A stretch of 64,000 nucleotides of DNA from Lindgomyces ingoldianus (GCF_010093535.1 NW_022985165.1:667311-731310); one strand, 5' to 3'. Numbered from the stretch's first letter, positions 23,006 through 35,000 are shown. Numbers and translations are program-made. Notes: generated by a model not told the origin, from the letters alone.

Positions 23006-24322
23006 CTACCCCAGAGAGGCGTCGATCATCTCCTGCAATCCTTTGATGGCGTTCGCACTTCTCCAATCTGTCCATTTGTGATTCATCAACCCCCAGGTCT
23101 CTTCGTAGTCCTGCGTCCCAGACCTAATATAGTAGCTCCCTGCCAGCACCCAAATAGTCCACCCAGCATCCCATTCTGGAACGATCTTCCTCAGGCAGCT
23201 CGCATATACCCCATTGTATGAGCTATCCGTCTGTTGGTATCCGAACTCGGTCAAGACAACTGGCATTTGGTTGATCGCGGAGGCATCTAACGCCTTGAAG
23301 CCATTGTTCCAGAGCCCGCTTTTCATGCTATCACAGCTCGTTGCCGAGTTTTGATAATTGTGCAACTCGAGCACCAGCTTGTCAGCGTATTTGAAACTGG
23401 CCCGCTGGAATTTTTTTCCTCCACCAAGATCACTCGCACCCGGGATTGGGGACAGCGTCGTATCAAAATCAAGACCAGATAGGAAGATGAGAATGTCTGG
23501 GTTCGCAGCGTTCACAAGGTCTGCGGCTGCAACCATCTGAGAGTACCATATCTGCCAATTGTATGCTTGGGATGATCCAGCTTTTTCTGGCTTCCGAAAC
23601 TCGTTCCGGAGGCCGATTGAGATCATGTTGGACCAATTCTTAGTCTATCATCCCAGCGAGTCAGCACTTGCAATAATGGAAAATCTGTCAGACTCACATG
23701 TTCCGCCATGTACTGGAGACCACGCTTCCACTTGTCGGCGTTAAAGTAAGTATCCCCGAACCAAGCATTTCCATCGTTCGTCGAACAGCACCATGCACCT
23801 TTCGACATGTGATTATCGAGGTGTACGTAGATGCCTTGATTTGCGCATTCGGCTGCAACCGCATCGAAAACCTTTAGAGAATGCCTCAGCTTCTCCTAGA
23901 ACGGTAGGAGGGGTAGCCCTTACTTGTAGCCTTGTCGTAGAAGCGTTGAATTGGGGGTTGCTTTTTAGTACCTGTTGATACACAGCGTCTCCTTTACTCC
24001 CAAGGGCTTTGCTAAACGCTTGCTGGATCGTCACGTCTCCACCATTATCTTTGATATCATCGACCATTTCAATCGCAAAAGTCAAGCGAATGACGTTCAT
24101 CTTAAGACTTTTGATTTTACTAACAATAGACCTAATTGAGGCATACTGCAGGCCTTCTGGGATCATGACATCTGCAGCTCCAGGCCAATTCACACCAATG
24201 TAGGTAAAGTTCGTACCAGTGGAATCGACAACCCATCGTTTCGAGCTTTTGAATGGCACAGAAGGGAAGCCAAAGAGGAGGGAAGGATACGTAAGAATGA
24301 AGAGGAGCACTAGGTGATGCAT
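23006..24322 (-). CDS. Secreted glycoside hydrolase family 5 (cellulase-type) enzyme, 401 aa, three exons
   Basis: Exons on the minus strand are 24322-23924, 23871-23698 and 23638-23006. Introns of 52 bp (GTAAGG..AAAG) and 59 bp (GTGAGT..TAAG), both phase 0, join the frames into 401 codons. Residues 1-18 form a hydrophobic signal peptide. The body is a GH5 (beta/alpha)8 barrel: Arg79 in NVIRLTF, the HLDNH strand at about 150-154, Asn203-Glu204 in RNEF (general acid/base), His284 and Tyr286 in LHNY, Glu322 in LTEFGY (nucleophile), and a late WTIWVLAGSYY block. All GH5 catalytic residues are present and there are no internal stops, so the gene looks functional. It would hydrolyse beta-1,4-linked polysaccharide outside the cell; the exact substrate cannot be read from sequence. 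A CTTTTATAAG box lies about 60 bp upstream of the ATG. The gene stands alone on a 2.8-kb GC-normal island between RIPped isochores. No carbohydrate-binding module is seen. Confidence 0.92.
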
Positions 24323-24379
24323 CTTAACTAGTGCTCAACAAGTGAAAGGATAGTTGATTTTGAACGCGAGTAGGTACTT

Positions 24380-24389
24380 CTTATAAAAG
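24380..24389 (-). promoter_or_regulatory. TATA-like box of the GH5 gene
   Basis: On the minus strand this reads CTTTTATAAG, 58-67 bp upstream of the chosen ATG. Position and sequence suit a fungal core promoter; no experimental support. Confidence 0.35.
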
Positions 24390-24870
24390 TTTCCACATCC
24401 CCTACCTGACGACGTCAATCTAATAAAGTGTTTTGTCAATGAGACTTCATCGGCGTCAGCTCAGACAGTCTGCCATTCCAGGTCCTGATTGATGGATATT
24501 CAGAAGTCTCGAATTTCTAGGACCGGAATTATCTCGTCTTTATATGAGACGACATCGGCCCGACATGCAAGGCTTTTGCTATGGGCACCAATATCTCCAT
24601 CTATACCCATGTTCAGGTTGATGTTTTCGAGGATGCAATTGGTGGCTTGCTTCGGCTAATGTACGTCCAAGCTTCCCAAATGATCATCACTTAGGGTAAG
24701 GAAGCCCGGGCAAATATCGACTCGAGTACCGTATTTCAGCCCTCAACGCTCGGCCCTGAGTGACACAGACTTCTTGTTATTCAAGAGGGGTTGCGCTTAT
24801 TACCTTCTGCACTGGGCAGATGATAAGGAGGCTTGAAGAGGAACTCTAATAAACGATAACGAGAAGCAAT
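24390..24870. other. GC-normal upstream region of the GH5 gene
   Basis: Balanced composition, includes a CRE-like TGACGACGTCA at about 24406-24416. No coding frame. The isochore border follows at about 24,840-24,960. Confidence 0.4.
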
Positions 24871-25283
24871 AGGTTTGCACATTAAAAACAGTTAGAAACC
24901 TAATACTCTGTAAATACTTGAATATATTCATTACTGTATAACGTACTTTAGAAGCGAGCTGTTACCCTAACACATTTGTCTCTAGAACTACTAGATAGAA
25001 TTAGCTAATTTTTTACTATAGAGTTAGGTGTATTTAAATAAATAGTTATACTATAATATTTAAACTCTAGATTATATAAGCAGCTACTTATTTTTAAAAA
25101 TAGAAATAACTTACTTTTACTAATCATCTTAACTTTTAAAAAGTTTATAATTACTAATTATAAACCTTAGATAGTCTAGTGTATCTATACTAGTATATAT
25201 ATATTCTAAAATTTTAAAAAAAAATTCTAGTTAGTAGTTTTAGAAATATATCTACTTATTAAGTAAAGTTTTTTATATATTCT
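24871..25283. repeat. AT-rich RIPped sequence
   Basis: TpA-rich with TATATATA stretches. No feature identified. Confidence 0.4.
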
Positions 25284-25384
25284 AGCGCTAACAAATTAGT
25301 TATTAGCAGAGCTTGCTCTGCTTAATATATTTAGGTTTGTAGAATGAAAAGTTAAGCAGAATCTCCTCTTTTAGACACGCTAGT

Positions 25385-25702
25385 TGTCACGGTATCCTCC
25401 CCGGATCCCAGACATAACCGTATTGGACGCGTACTGGAGTATTATTGGTGCACGTCCGACACGAACACGACACGACACGGACATGAACTTAAGCACGAAC
25501 TGCCTTAACACTAACTGAACCCGGAACAGGCTTGATTTATACCCGAAGCGCTTGGACTTCTGAGCTGAGTATTTAATTGCTAATTTCCTCCTGAACTTTC
25601 CTGTTCCTCACACAATGTCTTGTACCTACCATGATACCTCACGTAGTAATTGAACTAGACCTCCGCGAAGCTCTATAACCTTACTTGTGCATAATCGTGA
25701 CA
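25385..25702 (+). repeat. G2 5' LTR
   Basis: 318 bp with TG...CA ends. The 5-bp TSD CTAGT precedes it. Confidence 0.95.
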
Positions 25703-25730
25703 TTACGTTGTGTCAAAACCCTAGCCAAGA

Positions 25731-26950
25731 ATGGCCTCTGAATCTGATCTGATAAGCTTGGTACTTGCACAACTCTAAGCTATTAGAGCAAGCTAAGAAG
25801 CCTTCTAAGAAGCGCTTGCTCTACAGGAAAGCCGCCACGTCGCAAGCTTTGAAGCTCTTTGAAAGGACTTTGAAGAACAGCTTTGCGCTATTAAGCAGTC
25901 TGTTTCTGCCTTGACTCCTGTCATAGTAGTAGGAACTGAGAACTCACTAGCCTTAAAGCCTACCTAGAAGTCTGGAGATGGCTTAACTCCCTCCCGCCTA
26001 ACGCCGCCTACGACCTGTAACCCCTCTGACCTGGTAATGAAATCTGACTGACTCCCTGATCCCCTGCTGTTTAACGGAAAACGGAAAGACCTACCTTTCT
26101 TCCTACGCAAGCTCTGATACAAACTTGAAGGAAACGCAGACTGATTCCCCTCTGAACGCTCCCAGTTACTATATGCCCACTCTTGACTTGACTGCGACGT
26201 AACAGCCTTGATTGACTTACTGATGGATAAGGATATTGTTAACCTAGACTAATTTGTGGCGTTCCTGCAAGCAACCTACGGAGACCTAAACAAAGAGTTA
26301 ACGGCCCTAAGTTGCCTAAACACTCTATGATAAGGAAGGAAAAGCTTTACCTCACACTTTGCTGAGTTCTGCTGACTTGCATCTGATACAGGCCTGAATG
26401 AGATAGGTCTAATTGCAGCCCTACGTAACTCCCTCTCAACTGAACTGCAACGCGCTATGGTAGGAGAACCCCTCCTGAACGACCTTAACGCGTATGCGAA
26501 CCTAATTGCTACCTACGATAATAACATGAGGTTCCTCCCTGTACAAGCCCTGATACGCCCCTGAACCAGCGCAGTTGCGAATAAGGACCCTAACGCGATG
26601 GAAATTGATTTGAATTATGCTCCAGTTGGTTCCAGAGAGCGTGAAGATCGCAGGAAGAAAGGTTAATGTTTTAAGTGCGGCAAGCATGGTCATATCTCCC
26701 GAAACTGCTCCGTTCCCCTTCCTCAAGTCCGCGCGAGTAGCGCTGCCAGTACTTGTTAAAGATCCTCGCTGTCCTGATCTTGTTCCCGCAAGGGCTCTGA
26801 CTTGTATTTGAGCCCTGATCCCCCTCGCCACTCTCGACGTAGCCGCAGCCATAGCAGTGGGAGCCTGCAAAAAGGCTTGTCCCGGGGCTAAGTCGCCCCC
26901 CGGGACTGATTCGACACTAGATCTCTGCTGACCTATGGGCTAAGTCCCCT
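25731..26950 (+). pseudogene. G2 gag remnant with zinc knuckle
   Basis: The first ATG after the LTR (25731) opens a frame that stays coding-like to beyond 26900, interrupted by RIP-type stops. A CCHC zinc knuckle is readable at 26667-26715 (C-x2-C-x4-H-x4-C, with FKCGKHGH around it), followed by a Ser/Arg-rich tail. Gag would form the virus-like particle and bind RNA. The frame (positions divisible by 3) is one base back from that of pol, so expression of pol would have needed a -1 shift or the frames were split later by an indel. Premature stops rule out a functional product. Confidence 0.75.
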
Positions 26951-29900
26951 ACTGACGACTGGAAGTACTAAGTTAATATTCCTGTATGTTTATGACAAGG
27001 AACTGTATTGGCCCTGATACGGGCTCTTATTGACTTAGGAGCGAACGGCATAGGTTACATTAACAGAGAACTGGCGCGCAAACTGAATCTCTGATTGACA
27101 CTGCTTACCCGAATGATTTACCTGACTGGATTTAATGGAAAACAACTTGAAGGAGGTTCTATCTCCTGTACCACAACTGTTATGATTACCTACTGACACT
27201 ACAAGGAGCAGATTAAACTCTATGTAACAAACACGGGACGTCATGACCTAATCCTAGGACAACTATGGCTGTATTGGCACAAGGTTGCCTTTAATTACTA
27301 AGAGCAAGTTCTAAACTTTAACTCTTTCTGATGCTGAGATGTATGCTTACGCTTACATCTGAACAACACCTGAATAGCACTTGATACGGAAGGTCTCTAG
27401 ACCTACTCCCTAATAACCTGAAGAAGAACTACCTAAGCAAGGCTAACAAGCTGGGCCTCTTACTGAGATGGGCTACGCAAAATGATTTAACAACTGCCTG
27501 AACTTAAAGAAGAGGAAGCCTTTGAGGAACCTCTACCTACCTAATTCGGACACGAACTGGGACTTGAACAGCAGATGGACATCTGCCACATAGGACCTGC
27601 CCCGTTTGTGACCCTAGCTCGACGACCGGATCACGAAATCTACGCAGTCACGATTTCCGATATAGACCGAGCTTTAGCTCCCCGAAAACACACTGACCCG
27701 AGGACGATAGTCCCTCGAGACTACTACGACCTGTTGCATGTCTTCTCCTGAGACGAGTCCGATAAGCTTCCGATACGACGTCCGTACGATCACCAGATAA
27801 CCCTTGAGCCTGGTAAACAACCTGGTTATGGGCCACTGTATGGGATGTCGCTAAACGAATTGAAAGTGCTCTGAAAATACCTTGACGAGAACCTAGAGAA
27901 AGGGTTTATTCGAGCTAGCTCCTCACCAGTGGCGTCACCTGTACTATTTGTAAAGAAACCTGGGGGTGGGCTCTGATTCTGCGTTGACTACTGAGGACTG
28001 AACGCTGTTACTATTAAGAACTGATACCTGATTCCCCTCTTACAGGAAACCCTGAGCCGACTAAGCAAAGCAAAGTATTTTATAAAGTTAGATATTATTG
28101 CTGCCTTTAACAAGCTAAGGATAGCAAAGGGCGACGAGTGGCTAACAGCGTTTTGGACCTGATATGGACTATTTGAGTACCTGGTGATGCCCTTTGGCTT
28201 AGCTAACGCGCCTAGTACTTTTTAACATTTTGTAAACGACTTGCTCTGACCCTACCTAGACGTGTTCTGCACTGCGTATATTGACGATATTCTGATCTAC
28301 AGCGATAGCCTTTTGGAGCACAAACGGCATGTACGCCTGGTGCTAAAGGCTATGGAAGAAGCAGGTCTGCAACTTGACGTAGACAAATGCGAGTTCTACT
28401 AATTAAAGGTCACGTATTTAGGATATGTGATCTCTACAGATGGCATCCGAATGGACCCTGTTAAGGTTCAGACTGTGCTAGATTGGCAATACCCAAAGGA
28501 CGTGAAGGACGTTCAAGCCTTTGTAGGATTTGCTAACTTCTACTGACGATTTATTGACAACTTCTCGCAGCTAGTAAGCCCTATGATTGCACTTACTAAG
28601 AAAGGGGTCTGATTCGACTTTGACCTGAATTGCTAATAGTCCTTTGACTAGCTGAAGAAAGCCTTTACTGAAGCCCTGATACTCCGCCACTTCAACCCCG
28701 AACTACTGATACTTGTAGAAGCGCGAAAGGCCTGACACTAAACTCTGCTCTGACCCGAGCTATTTTCGGACCTCAACCTGAACGAAACAGATCGGACGAT
28801 TGATTAGATTATTGCTGACGAGTATCCGAACGACGAATTTATCCAAGAAACCTTAGACCTGCTCTGAAACGGCGCCGGTCGGTCAAAGAAGGTAACACTA
28901 GCTGACTGCGAAAACTGAAATGGCAAGCTGTATTACTGTAACTGACTCGTAATCCCTGATTCTGACGAACTGAGAATTAAACTACTCCGAATCGTACACG
29001 ACTCGCCTGTTGGAGGACACCCAGGCAGAGGAAAGACTCTCGACCTACTACAGAGAGAGTACTACTGGCCCCGCATGTTCCATACTGTACGCTGATACGT
29101 ATTATGTTGCTATACTTGCTGTAAAGCAAAGGCCTCTCGAGAAAGGTACAATGGCCTGCTTAAACCGCTCCCGATCCCTGAACGAGCTTGGAAAGACATA
29201 TCAATCGATTTCGTCGTAGACCTACCCCTATCCGAAGGGTACACGAATATCATGGTAGTTGTCGATCGCTTGACTAAGTATCGACACCTAATACCATGTT
29301 CCTCCATAACTGCCCCCGATATGGCCCAGTTATTCTACCGATACGTATGGGTTCACCATGGCCTGCCTGACACGATCATATCAGACAGAGGTACGCAGTT
29401 TGTCTCAGCCTTCTGGGACGAACTCTGTAAACAGCTCCGAATCGTCCCCCATCTATCTACGGCTTTTCACCCAGAGACTGACGGCCAGACTGAGAACGCG
29501 AACGCTGTAATGGAACAAGTCCTACGAGCGTACACAAACTACCAGCAGGACGACTGGGTAAAATGGTTGGCTACGGCACAGTTCGAAGCCAATAACACAA
29601 CATCTGAATCGACGCGAGTATCCCCGTTCTTAGCAAACCACGGATACCACCCCTGAATGGGATTTGAACTACCTTTGAATACCCCCTGACTGACTTATCA
29701 ATCTGTACAAGTAACAGACGCGAACAGACTTATTGACAAGATCTGAAACATATCTGAATACGTTTGTGAAGAGCTCACATGGGCTCAAGCTCTTCAACGA
29801 GAGTACGTGAACTGATCCTGAACCCCCGCCCCTGCGTATGCAGCTGGCGAGAAGGTCTGGCTGGACGCCAGAAATATCTGAACAAACTGACAATTAAAGA

Positions 29901-30316
29901 AACTTGATTGGAAGAACCTCGGCCCCTTTACGGTGGCCTATATGGTCTCATCGCACGCTTACTGATTGATCCTACCTGACAGCATGAAGATACACCCTGT
30001 GTTCCACGTATTGTTGCTGCGCCGAGCAGCCCCCGAATCCGACTATCTACCTGGACAGCTGAACCCGCCACCTGAACCTGTCATTATAAACGACGAACTA
30101 GAATACGTTGTGGAAGACGTTGAACAGATCTGGTTTAACAAGAAGAAACGTACCTACGAATACCTTACGAAATGGACCGGATACGACGAACTGTCGTGGG
30201 AACCCGCAGAAGCCCTGTGAGAGAACTCTGCGGTAACCCGATTCCACGCCCGATACCCATCCGAACCGAACCCGTACCCCGACGAAGACGACCCGATGCC
30301 GGAACCACCAATGTGA
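26951..30316 (+). pseudogene. G2 pol remnant: protease, RT, integrase, chromodomain (no RNase H)
   Basis: One frame runs from about 26951 to the TGA at 30314-30316. Protease: a D(S)GA-type motif at 27032 reads DLGANG, the Ser codon having become Leu. RT spans about 27830-28720 with FCVDY, MPFGLANAP and the active site YIDD at 28277-28288. Directly after the RT end (junction near 28723) the text jumps to the linker before integrase, so RNase H is absent. Integrase has an HHCC finger at about 28990-29140 and a DDE core with Asp at 29207, Asp at 29384 and Glu at 29492, giving the canonical D-x35-E. A chromodomain (VVEDVEQI ... YLTKWTGY ... SWEPAEAL) follows at 30087-30220. Stops are TGA/TAA/TAG at Arg and Gln positions, so no full product can be made. 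Confidence 0.9.
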
Positions 30317-30334
30317 AGGATTCCCTTCCTAATA

Positions 30335-30347
30335 AGAGGGGGGGTAC
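30335..30347 (+). other. Polypurine tract of G2
   Basis: AAGAGGGGGGG-type purine run immediately before the 3' LTR, the plus-strand primer site of LTR retrotransposons. Confidence 0.8.
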
Positions 30348-30665
30348 TGTCACGGTATCCTCCCCGGATCCCAGACATAACCGTATCGGACGCGTACCGG
30401 AGTATTATCGGTGCACGTCTGACACGAACACGACACGACACGGACATGAACTTAAGCACGAACCGCCTCAACACTAACTGAACCTGGAACAGGCTTGATT
30501 TATACCCGAAGCGCTTGGACTTCTGAGCTGAGTATTTAATTGCTAATTTCCTCCTGAACTTTCCTGTTCCTCACACAACGTCTTGTACCTACCATGATAC
30601 CTCACGTAGTAATTGAACTAGACCTCCGCGAAGCTCTATAACCTTACTCGTGCATAATCGTGACA
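30348..30665 (+). repeat. G2 3' LTR
   Basis: 318 bp, followed by the TSD CTAGT (30666-30670). It keeps C at 7 of the 9 sites that differ from the 5' LTR. Confidence 0.95.
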
Positions 30666-31006
30666 CTAGTTAGTTATAATTTCTTTAGATAAACTCTAGT
30701 AACGCTATTTCTCTATAACTTTATATATTTCTAACATTCTTTTTTTAAAAAAATGTATACTTGACATAAGTGCACTTTTATATTAATTTGCACGCAGTTT
30801 GCTCTAGCATGCGTTGTGTAAGACATGTTTAAATTATAGTTAGTTGCGTCTGTTCCACCTGCCTCCAGCCACATCCGTGTGTCGGGGATTAGCATCAGCC
30901 ACGCTTGGTTGCAGGCTGTGATTAGTCGCGTGCTGCAGTTAAATGTTGTTGTTATGCGTCTATTACCTGTCTAATACCACTTTGCTAAGCATTATGCTGC
31001 AACTAA

Positions 31007-31800
31007 ATGTACACTACAAGCGAGTTGCTTACACACCTAAGTTGCTTACTTCTACTAAGACCACACCATAACAAGCTCTATTATAGCCTATAACAACCTG
31101 CTCTAGCACTATATAATACAGTACAGCCTAGAATATTATTTAGATACTACTTCTACTTCTTACTTACATGTTTACGCGTTATGCCTAGTCTAATTGCACT
31201 ATCTGCAGCGCCTTTAGAATAGCTTACCTACTTTAGCTTACACCTGCTTTTTTGCCTTTTTTCTATTACTACGCGCTTTAAACTTCTTTAGAGCTGTTAA
31301 GAGTAGGCTTTTCTAAACTACTAAAGCTTTTTTTACCTTAATCTACTTTTTTTATGTAATTTATATTATGTAGCTGCTTTATTAGCTGCTTAAAGCTTAG
31401 TAATTTCTTATTACACTAACACTAGCCTATATATAATTATTGCTACTCTTTTTAAACCCTTTTAAATGCTTTAACTATACAAGTTAGTATACTATTTATA
31501 CTTTTAAAATTTTATATTTATAAGTATTAATTATAACTTAAGTTTTAAAGTATTACTTAGAGTTTATAACTAATAGAGCTTATTATAACTTATTATAAGT
31601 TAAAAAAAAACTAATCTAGCGCTTTAAAACTTTTCTTAGATATTACTAGAAGTAATTATAGTATTATTAGCTACTTTGAAGCATAGTAAAACCTTTATTT
31701 TTATAATATTAGTAATTTAATTTTATATAAAGTTTTTAGCTTAGCGCCTATATACTTTTTTTAAAAGAGTAAAATAACCTACATTAAGTAGCTATAAAAG
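31007..31800 (-). mobile_element. M-family fragment (left end) inside H
   Basis: Begins with a decayed M TIR (ATGTACACTACAAGCGAG) and follows M1 for about 790 bp without the G1 insertion. It is cut at 31800 where repeat D starts. Confidence 0.75.
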
Positions 31801-31885
31801 GTAAAATACTACAACAGTTTATAAATAATCTGTAAAAGCAAAGCTTGCTTAGAGTAATAGTTAGTGCATTAAGGTAGGTTGTTTA
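31801..31885 (-). repeat. Repeat D copy
   Basis: Inverted copy of 455-535. Function unknown. Confidence 0.65.
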
Positions 31886-32006
31886 GTTTAAAGAATAGTT
31901 GCAGCATAATGCTTAGCAAAGTAGTATTAGACAGGTAATAGACGTATAACAACAACATTTAACTGTAGCATGTAACTAATCACAGCTTGTAACTAAGCGT
32001 AGTGTT

Positions 32007-35000
32007 ACAATCTCTACTACCGGTGTCTGGCAGTACGCTGGGCCTAGGATAGAAGTGGGGATTGGAGACTCGAATCCTTCCTCTAGACTGGGTATTCGTC
32101 CTAAACCCAGCCAGGCATTCAGATCCAGAGACATACCGCCGGGAGCGATGGCTGGAGGTTGGGTAGCCGGCATTTCAAGAGCCTCTCACCAAAATCCCTA
32201 ACATCAAGGCGATGCCATTGTTTGGTTGGGGTCAACGCCAATGGCTTCAACAATCTCTCACGCAAAATGAGCTCGACATCGGTCGTCTAATGTGAATGCT
32301 CAACCTCAGGAGGAAGGTTGGTACCCTGACCGGGCGACCCTTGAATAAGTTGAGCTTGCTTCTCATCGCCGAGCCTGATCCTTTTGAGATGTCACGCAAG
32401 TCACGAATGCTGCCCGGAACTTTACAATGGCCTGCCTAATCAACCTTGGGGCTTGGCCTCCCATCCTTCTATATAAACCACAAAGCTTCTCGAACCCTCA
32501 GTCCAGAATACGTCTCTTATTTGATAACCTATGCCCCCCTGCAAAGCTACAGATTGAATATTCTAAGATCCTATTAATAACAGAAATGAGCTTTATCTGT
32601 GCCCTCCTCCGTTTTAGTAAGAGAGTTAGTGTATGAATCAATCCTGGTTATGTCCCGGGGTATGCATGAGCATTCTGGAGGTCACTGGTTGACCTTGGTC
32701 GGGATGCTACAATGGGCCAAAAATTGGCAGCCTGCCTTTGCGCTGAAAATCAGAGTATGTAATCTTAGGCTGGTAAATGTGGCTGTATGATTGTATCTCG
32801 CGATTATTATGAGTTGGGTCCGGGTGTTACCCCCAGGTACTGACTGTTGCGCACGATGTCTTCGATATCTGCAGTTGAAACGACCACGTGCACGCACGTG
32901 ATCATATCAGCTCTCCAATACCTCACTGAGTCTTTAACTTGAGATATTGGCACTATGAGGACAACGGATACATAGACCTAGACGCATTATGCCTACCTAG
33001 ATGGGGCTGCCAAAATCAGGATACCCGACCCCAAGGGCAACCAGTAGACGGCACCAAACTCCGAGATCCCTCTCAGCATTGGGCTGAAGCTTGCCCACGC
33101 GACGACACTGAAATAATTTGACCTCGCTTACGCTGAGACCTCAAATTAGCGTATGTCTTGTCATGCTGTCCTGATTAGAAAACGAAGCAGTCCTCGACAG
33201 CTCACATCAAATACTTTAGCGCCATCAACAACCTTCCAGAACGAGTCTGGAAGCTTCAGAAAATTTTCTTAGTGCGTGTCTGCACAGTTAACCACCCTCA
33301 ACGCCAGTGGCGCCACTTGATGTTGAGTGACGAAAATACCCACGCTTTAACCCTCCGATCCATTTCCGTGTCGTGAATCGCTAAGGCGGGATATCTCGGG
33401 TGAAAACGCAATGCATAATTGCGTCCGTGGGAGACAATGATGAGCGTTTATTAGATGGCGAGTTGTGGCGAACGTAAGAAACAATTATTAGGTTATCGAA
33501 GTGCGGCTATTCATAGCAAGGCAGGTAACCCAAGTAGACTTTGGCTGTAGGTTCGTGAGTCTAACACAGTAGAATGTGGGGGATTTGATTAGATCAAGTA
33601 GGTCCAGAAGTAGGTAGAAAGAAGCTAATGTGTTGCAGAGGCTTCCAATCCTAGTAGTTTAAACCGAATCTAATTTAACACTCTTCCTAGTGCTTGCGCA
33701 TTAGGGTGTCCAGGACCTTAGTGTCTCCTTAGAAGGTGGTCGTCAATATTTTAGTGCAAGACTGTAGTGTTGCCAAAGTTGCTAAAGCTGCGGCCTTTCC
33801 CTTCCTGGCCTGCTCGCTCTGCGGAGACACTTACCGCCTTAATATTAAGCAAAGATTATAGTCGACACTCAAGTTGCATCTAGCTTAGAATACCTCGCTC
33901 TGAAACTGCGACAGTCAGTGCAAATCCTTGCTCCTGGGATTCCTGAACGCAACTATGTACACTGTAAATCCAGAGTTTGGAGAGGGGACTTATGTCTTCT
34001 ATTGTCAATTCATAATAATTACCGGGCGGACTTTACCGCACTCAAATGCCGATGCCGCTTCAAACTAGAGTGAGGCTAGACAACTAGATATACAGAGCGG
34101 AGCCTTCAGGCAATGACCAACCCGGCTCTCGCGTAGAGATTAACTAGGTTGGCCGACAGGAAAGTGAGGGCTCGAAGGACTTAGGAAGCGAGTCTAATAG
34201 GTCTCGTGATGAGAAGAAGTGAAGTGGCATAGTTGCGCGTGAGTGAAGCGGGTAGGAGGGAGACTTTCCACTAGGCAGATGCGCGGAACAGCTTTTTGAG
34301 GACACCATCTGTGGAGTTTCAAAAGGGTGTTTGAAAGAGTAGGGGTAAGCGCCCTAAGATTTCCTTGAAGAGGAGCTAATGATCTCCCTGATGGATGCTC
34401 AAGGGCGATTTAGTGGAACATGAGAGAAGAGTCATGTCGAAGAGAGGCGATTGAGAGCATCGCCTTTGAGAGTGGAGAAGGCGTCGGTTGCCCGGGCGCT
34501 GGGGTCAGGACTGGATCTGACAGATTCCTATCAAGTAACCAAGACACTTATGACTGGTCTCCGCAGAAAATAGTACGCAGAGCTATCGTCGAGCGATGTA
34601 TGGTCGATATCAAGCAATCAGCGTGGAGTGGTACAGTGATGGGCGTACCCGGCAGGAAGGAACGCCAGGCGCTCTCGGAAAGTCATCGTCCAGTGTCTCC
34701 CGCTGCTCCCTCTCTAAATCAGTGGGCTTGCTGGGTGAACACGGTCCCATGCTGAAAGCAGGGAAGGATGACGCAGAAGAACGCCCTCTGACACGGTTCA
34801 TTTATTCTTCTGGAGGATCGGGAAAGCGAGGCGGAACGCATTTCGTGTACGTAGAGTATCCATACCAACCGCCGAACGTGTTCAGAGAGTGTTGGTCTAA
34901 CAGGATAACAGGTGCAGAAACTGCTGTGCGTGAAATCTGAAGTCAACACGTACTCTCCTCTGATTGGGCCAGAGTCGGAGTAGTGGGCGAAGAAGGTAAG

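Larger units (their letters stand above)
25385..30665 (+). mobile_element. G2: Ty3/Gypsy chromovirus with 318-bp LTRs, RNase H deleted
   Basis: The LTRs (25385-25702 and 30348-30665) begin TGTCACGG and end TCGTGACA. The element is flanked by CTAGT (25380-25384 and 30666-30670). A polypurine tract AAGAGGGGGGG lies directly before the 3' LTR. The LTRs differ at 9 of 318 sites, all C versus T on the plus strand, eight of them at CpG. The internal order is gag with zinc knuckle, protease, RT, integrase, chromodomain. Compared with G1, about 380 bp coding for RNase H is missing. Stop codons are mainly TGA (from CGA) and TAA/TAG (from CAA/CAG), while Trp codons survive, so the damage is one-sided. 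The element is dead but young relative to G1. Confidence 0.95.
25284..30891 (+). repeat. Repeat C copy, split by chromovirus G2
   Basis: 25284-25384 plus 30671-30891 are continuous with the repeat at 12361-12893 once G2 and one copy of its TSD (CTAGT) are removed. The copy has mild RIP damage. The host element is not identified. Confidence 0.8.
30892..32006. mobile_element. H: element with ~110-bp inverted repeats, filled with M and repeat D
   Basis: The segment 30895-31005 is the inverted complement of about 31890-32004. Between them lie an M-family fragment and an inverted copy of repeat D. The inverted termini read CCACGCTTGG / CTAAGCGTAG after RIP. Length and inverted repeats suggest a DNA transposon or foldback element; the superfamily is unknown. 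Confidence 0.6.

Noticed and set aside
26502..26870. 122-codon minus-strand frame in G2
   Set aside because: Antisense shadow of the gag zinc-knuckle region; several other minus frames in G2 are shadows too.
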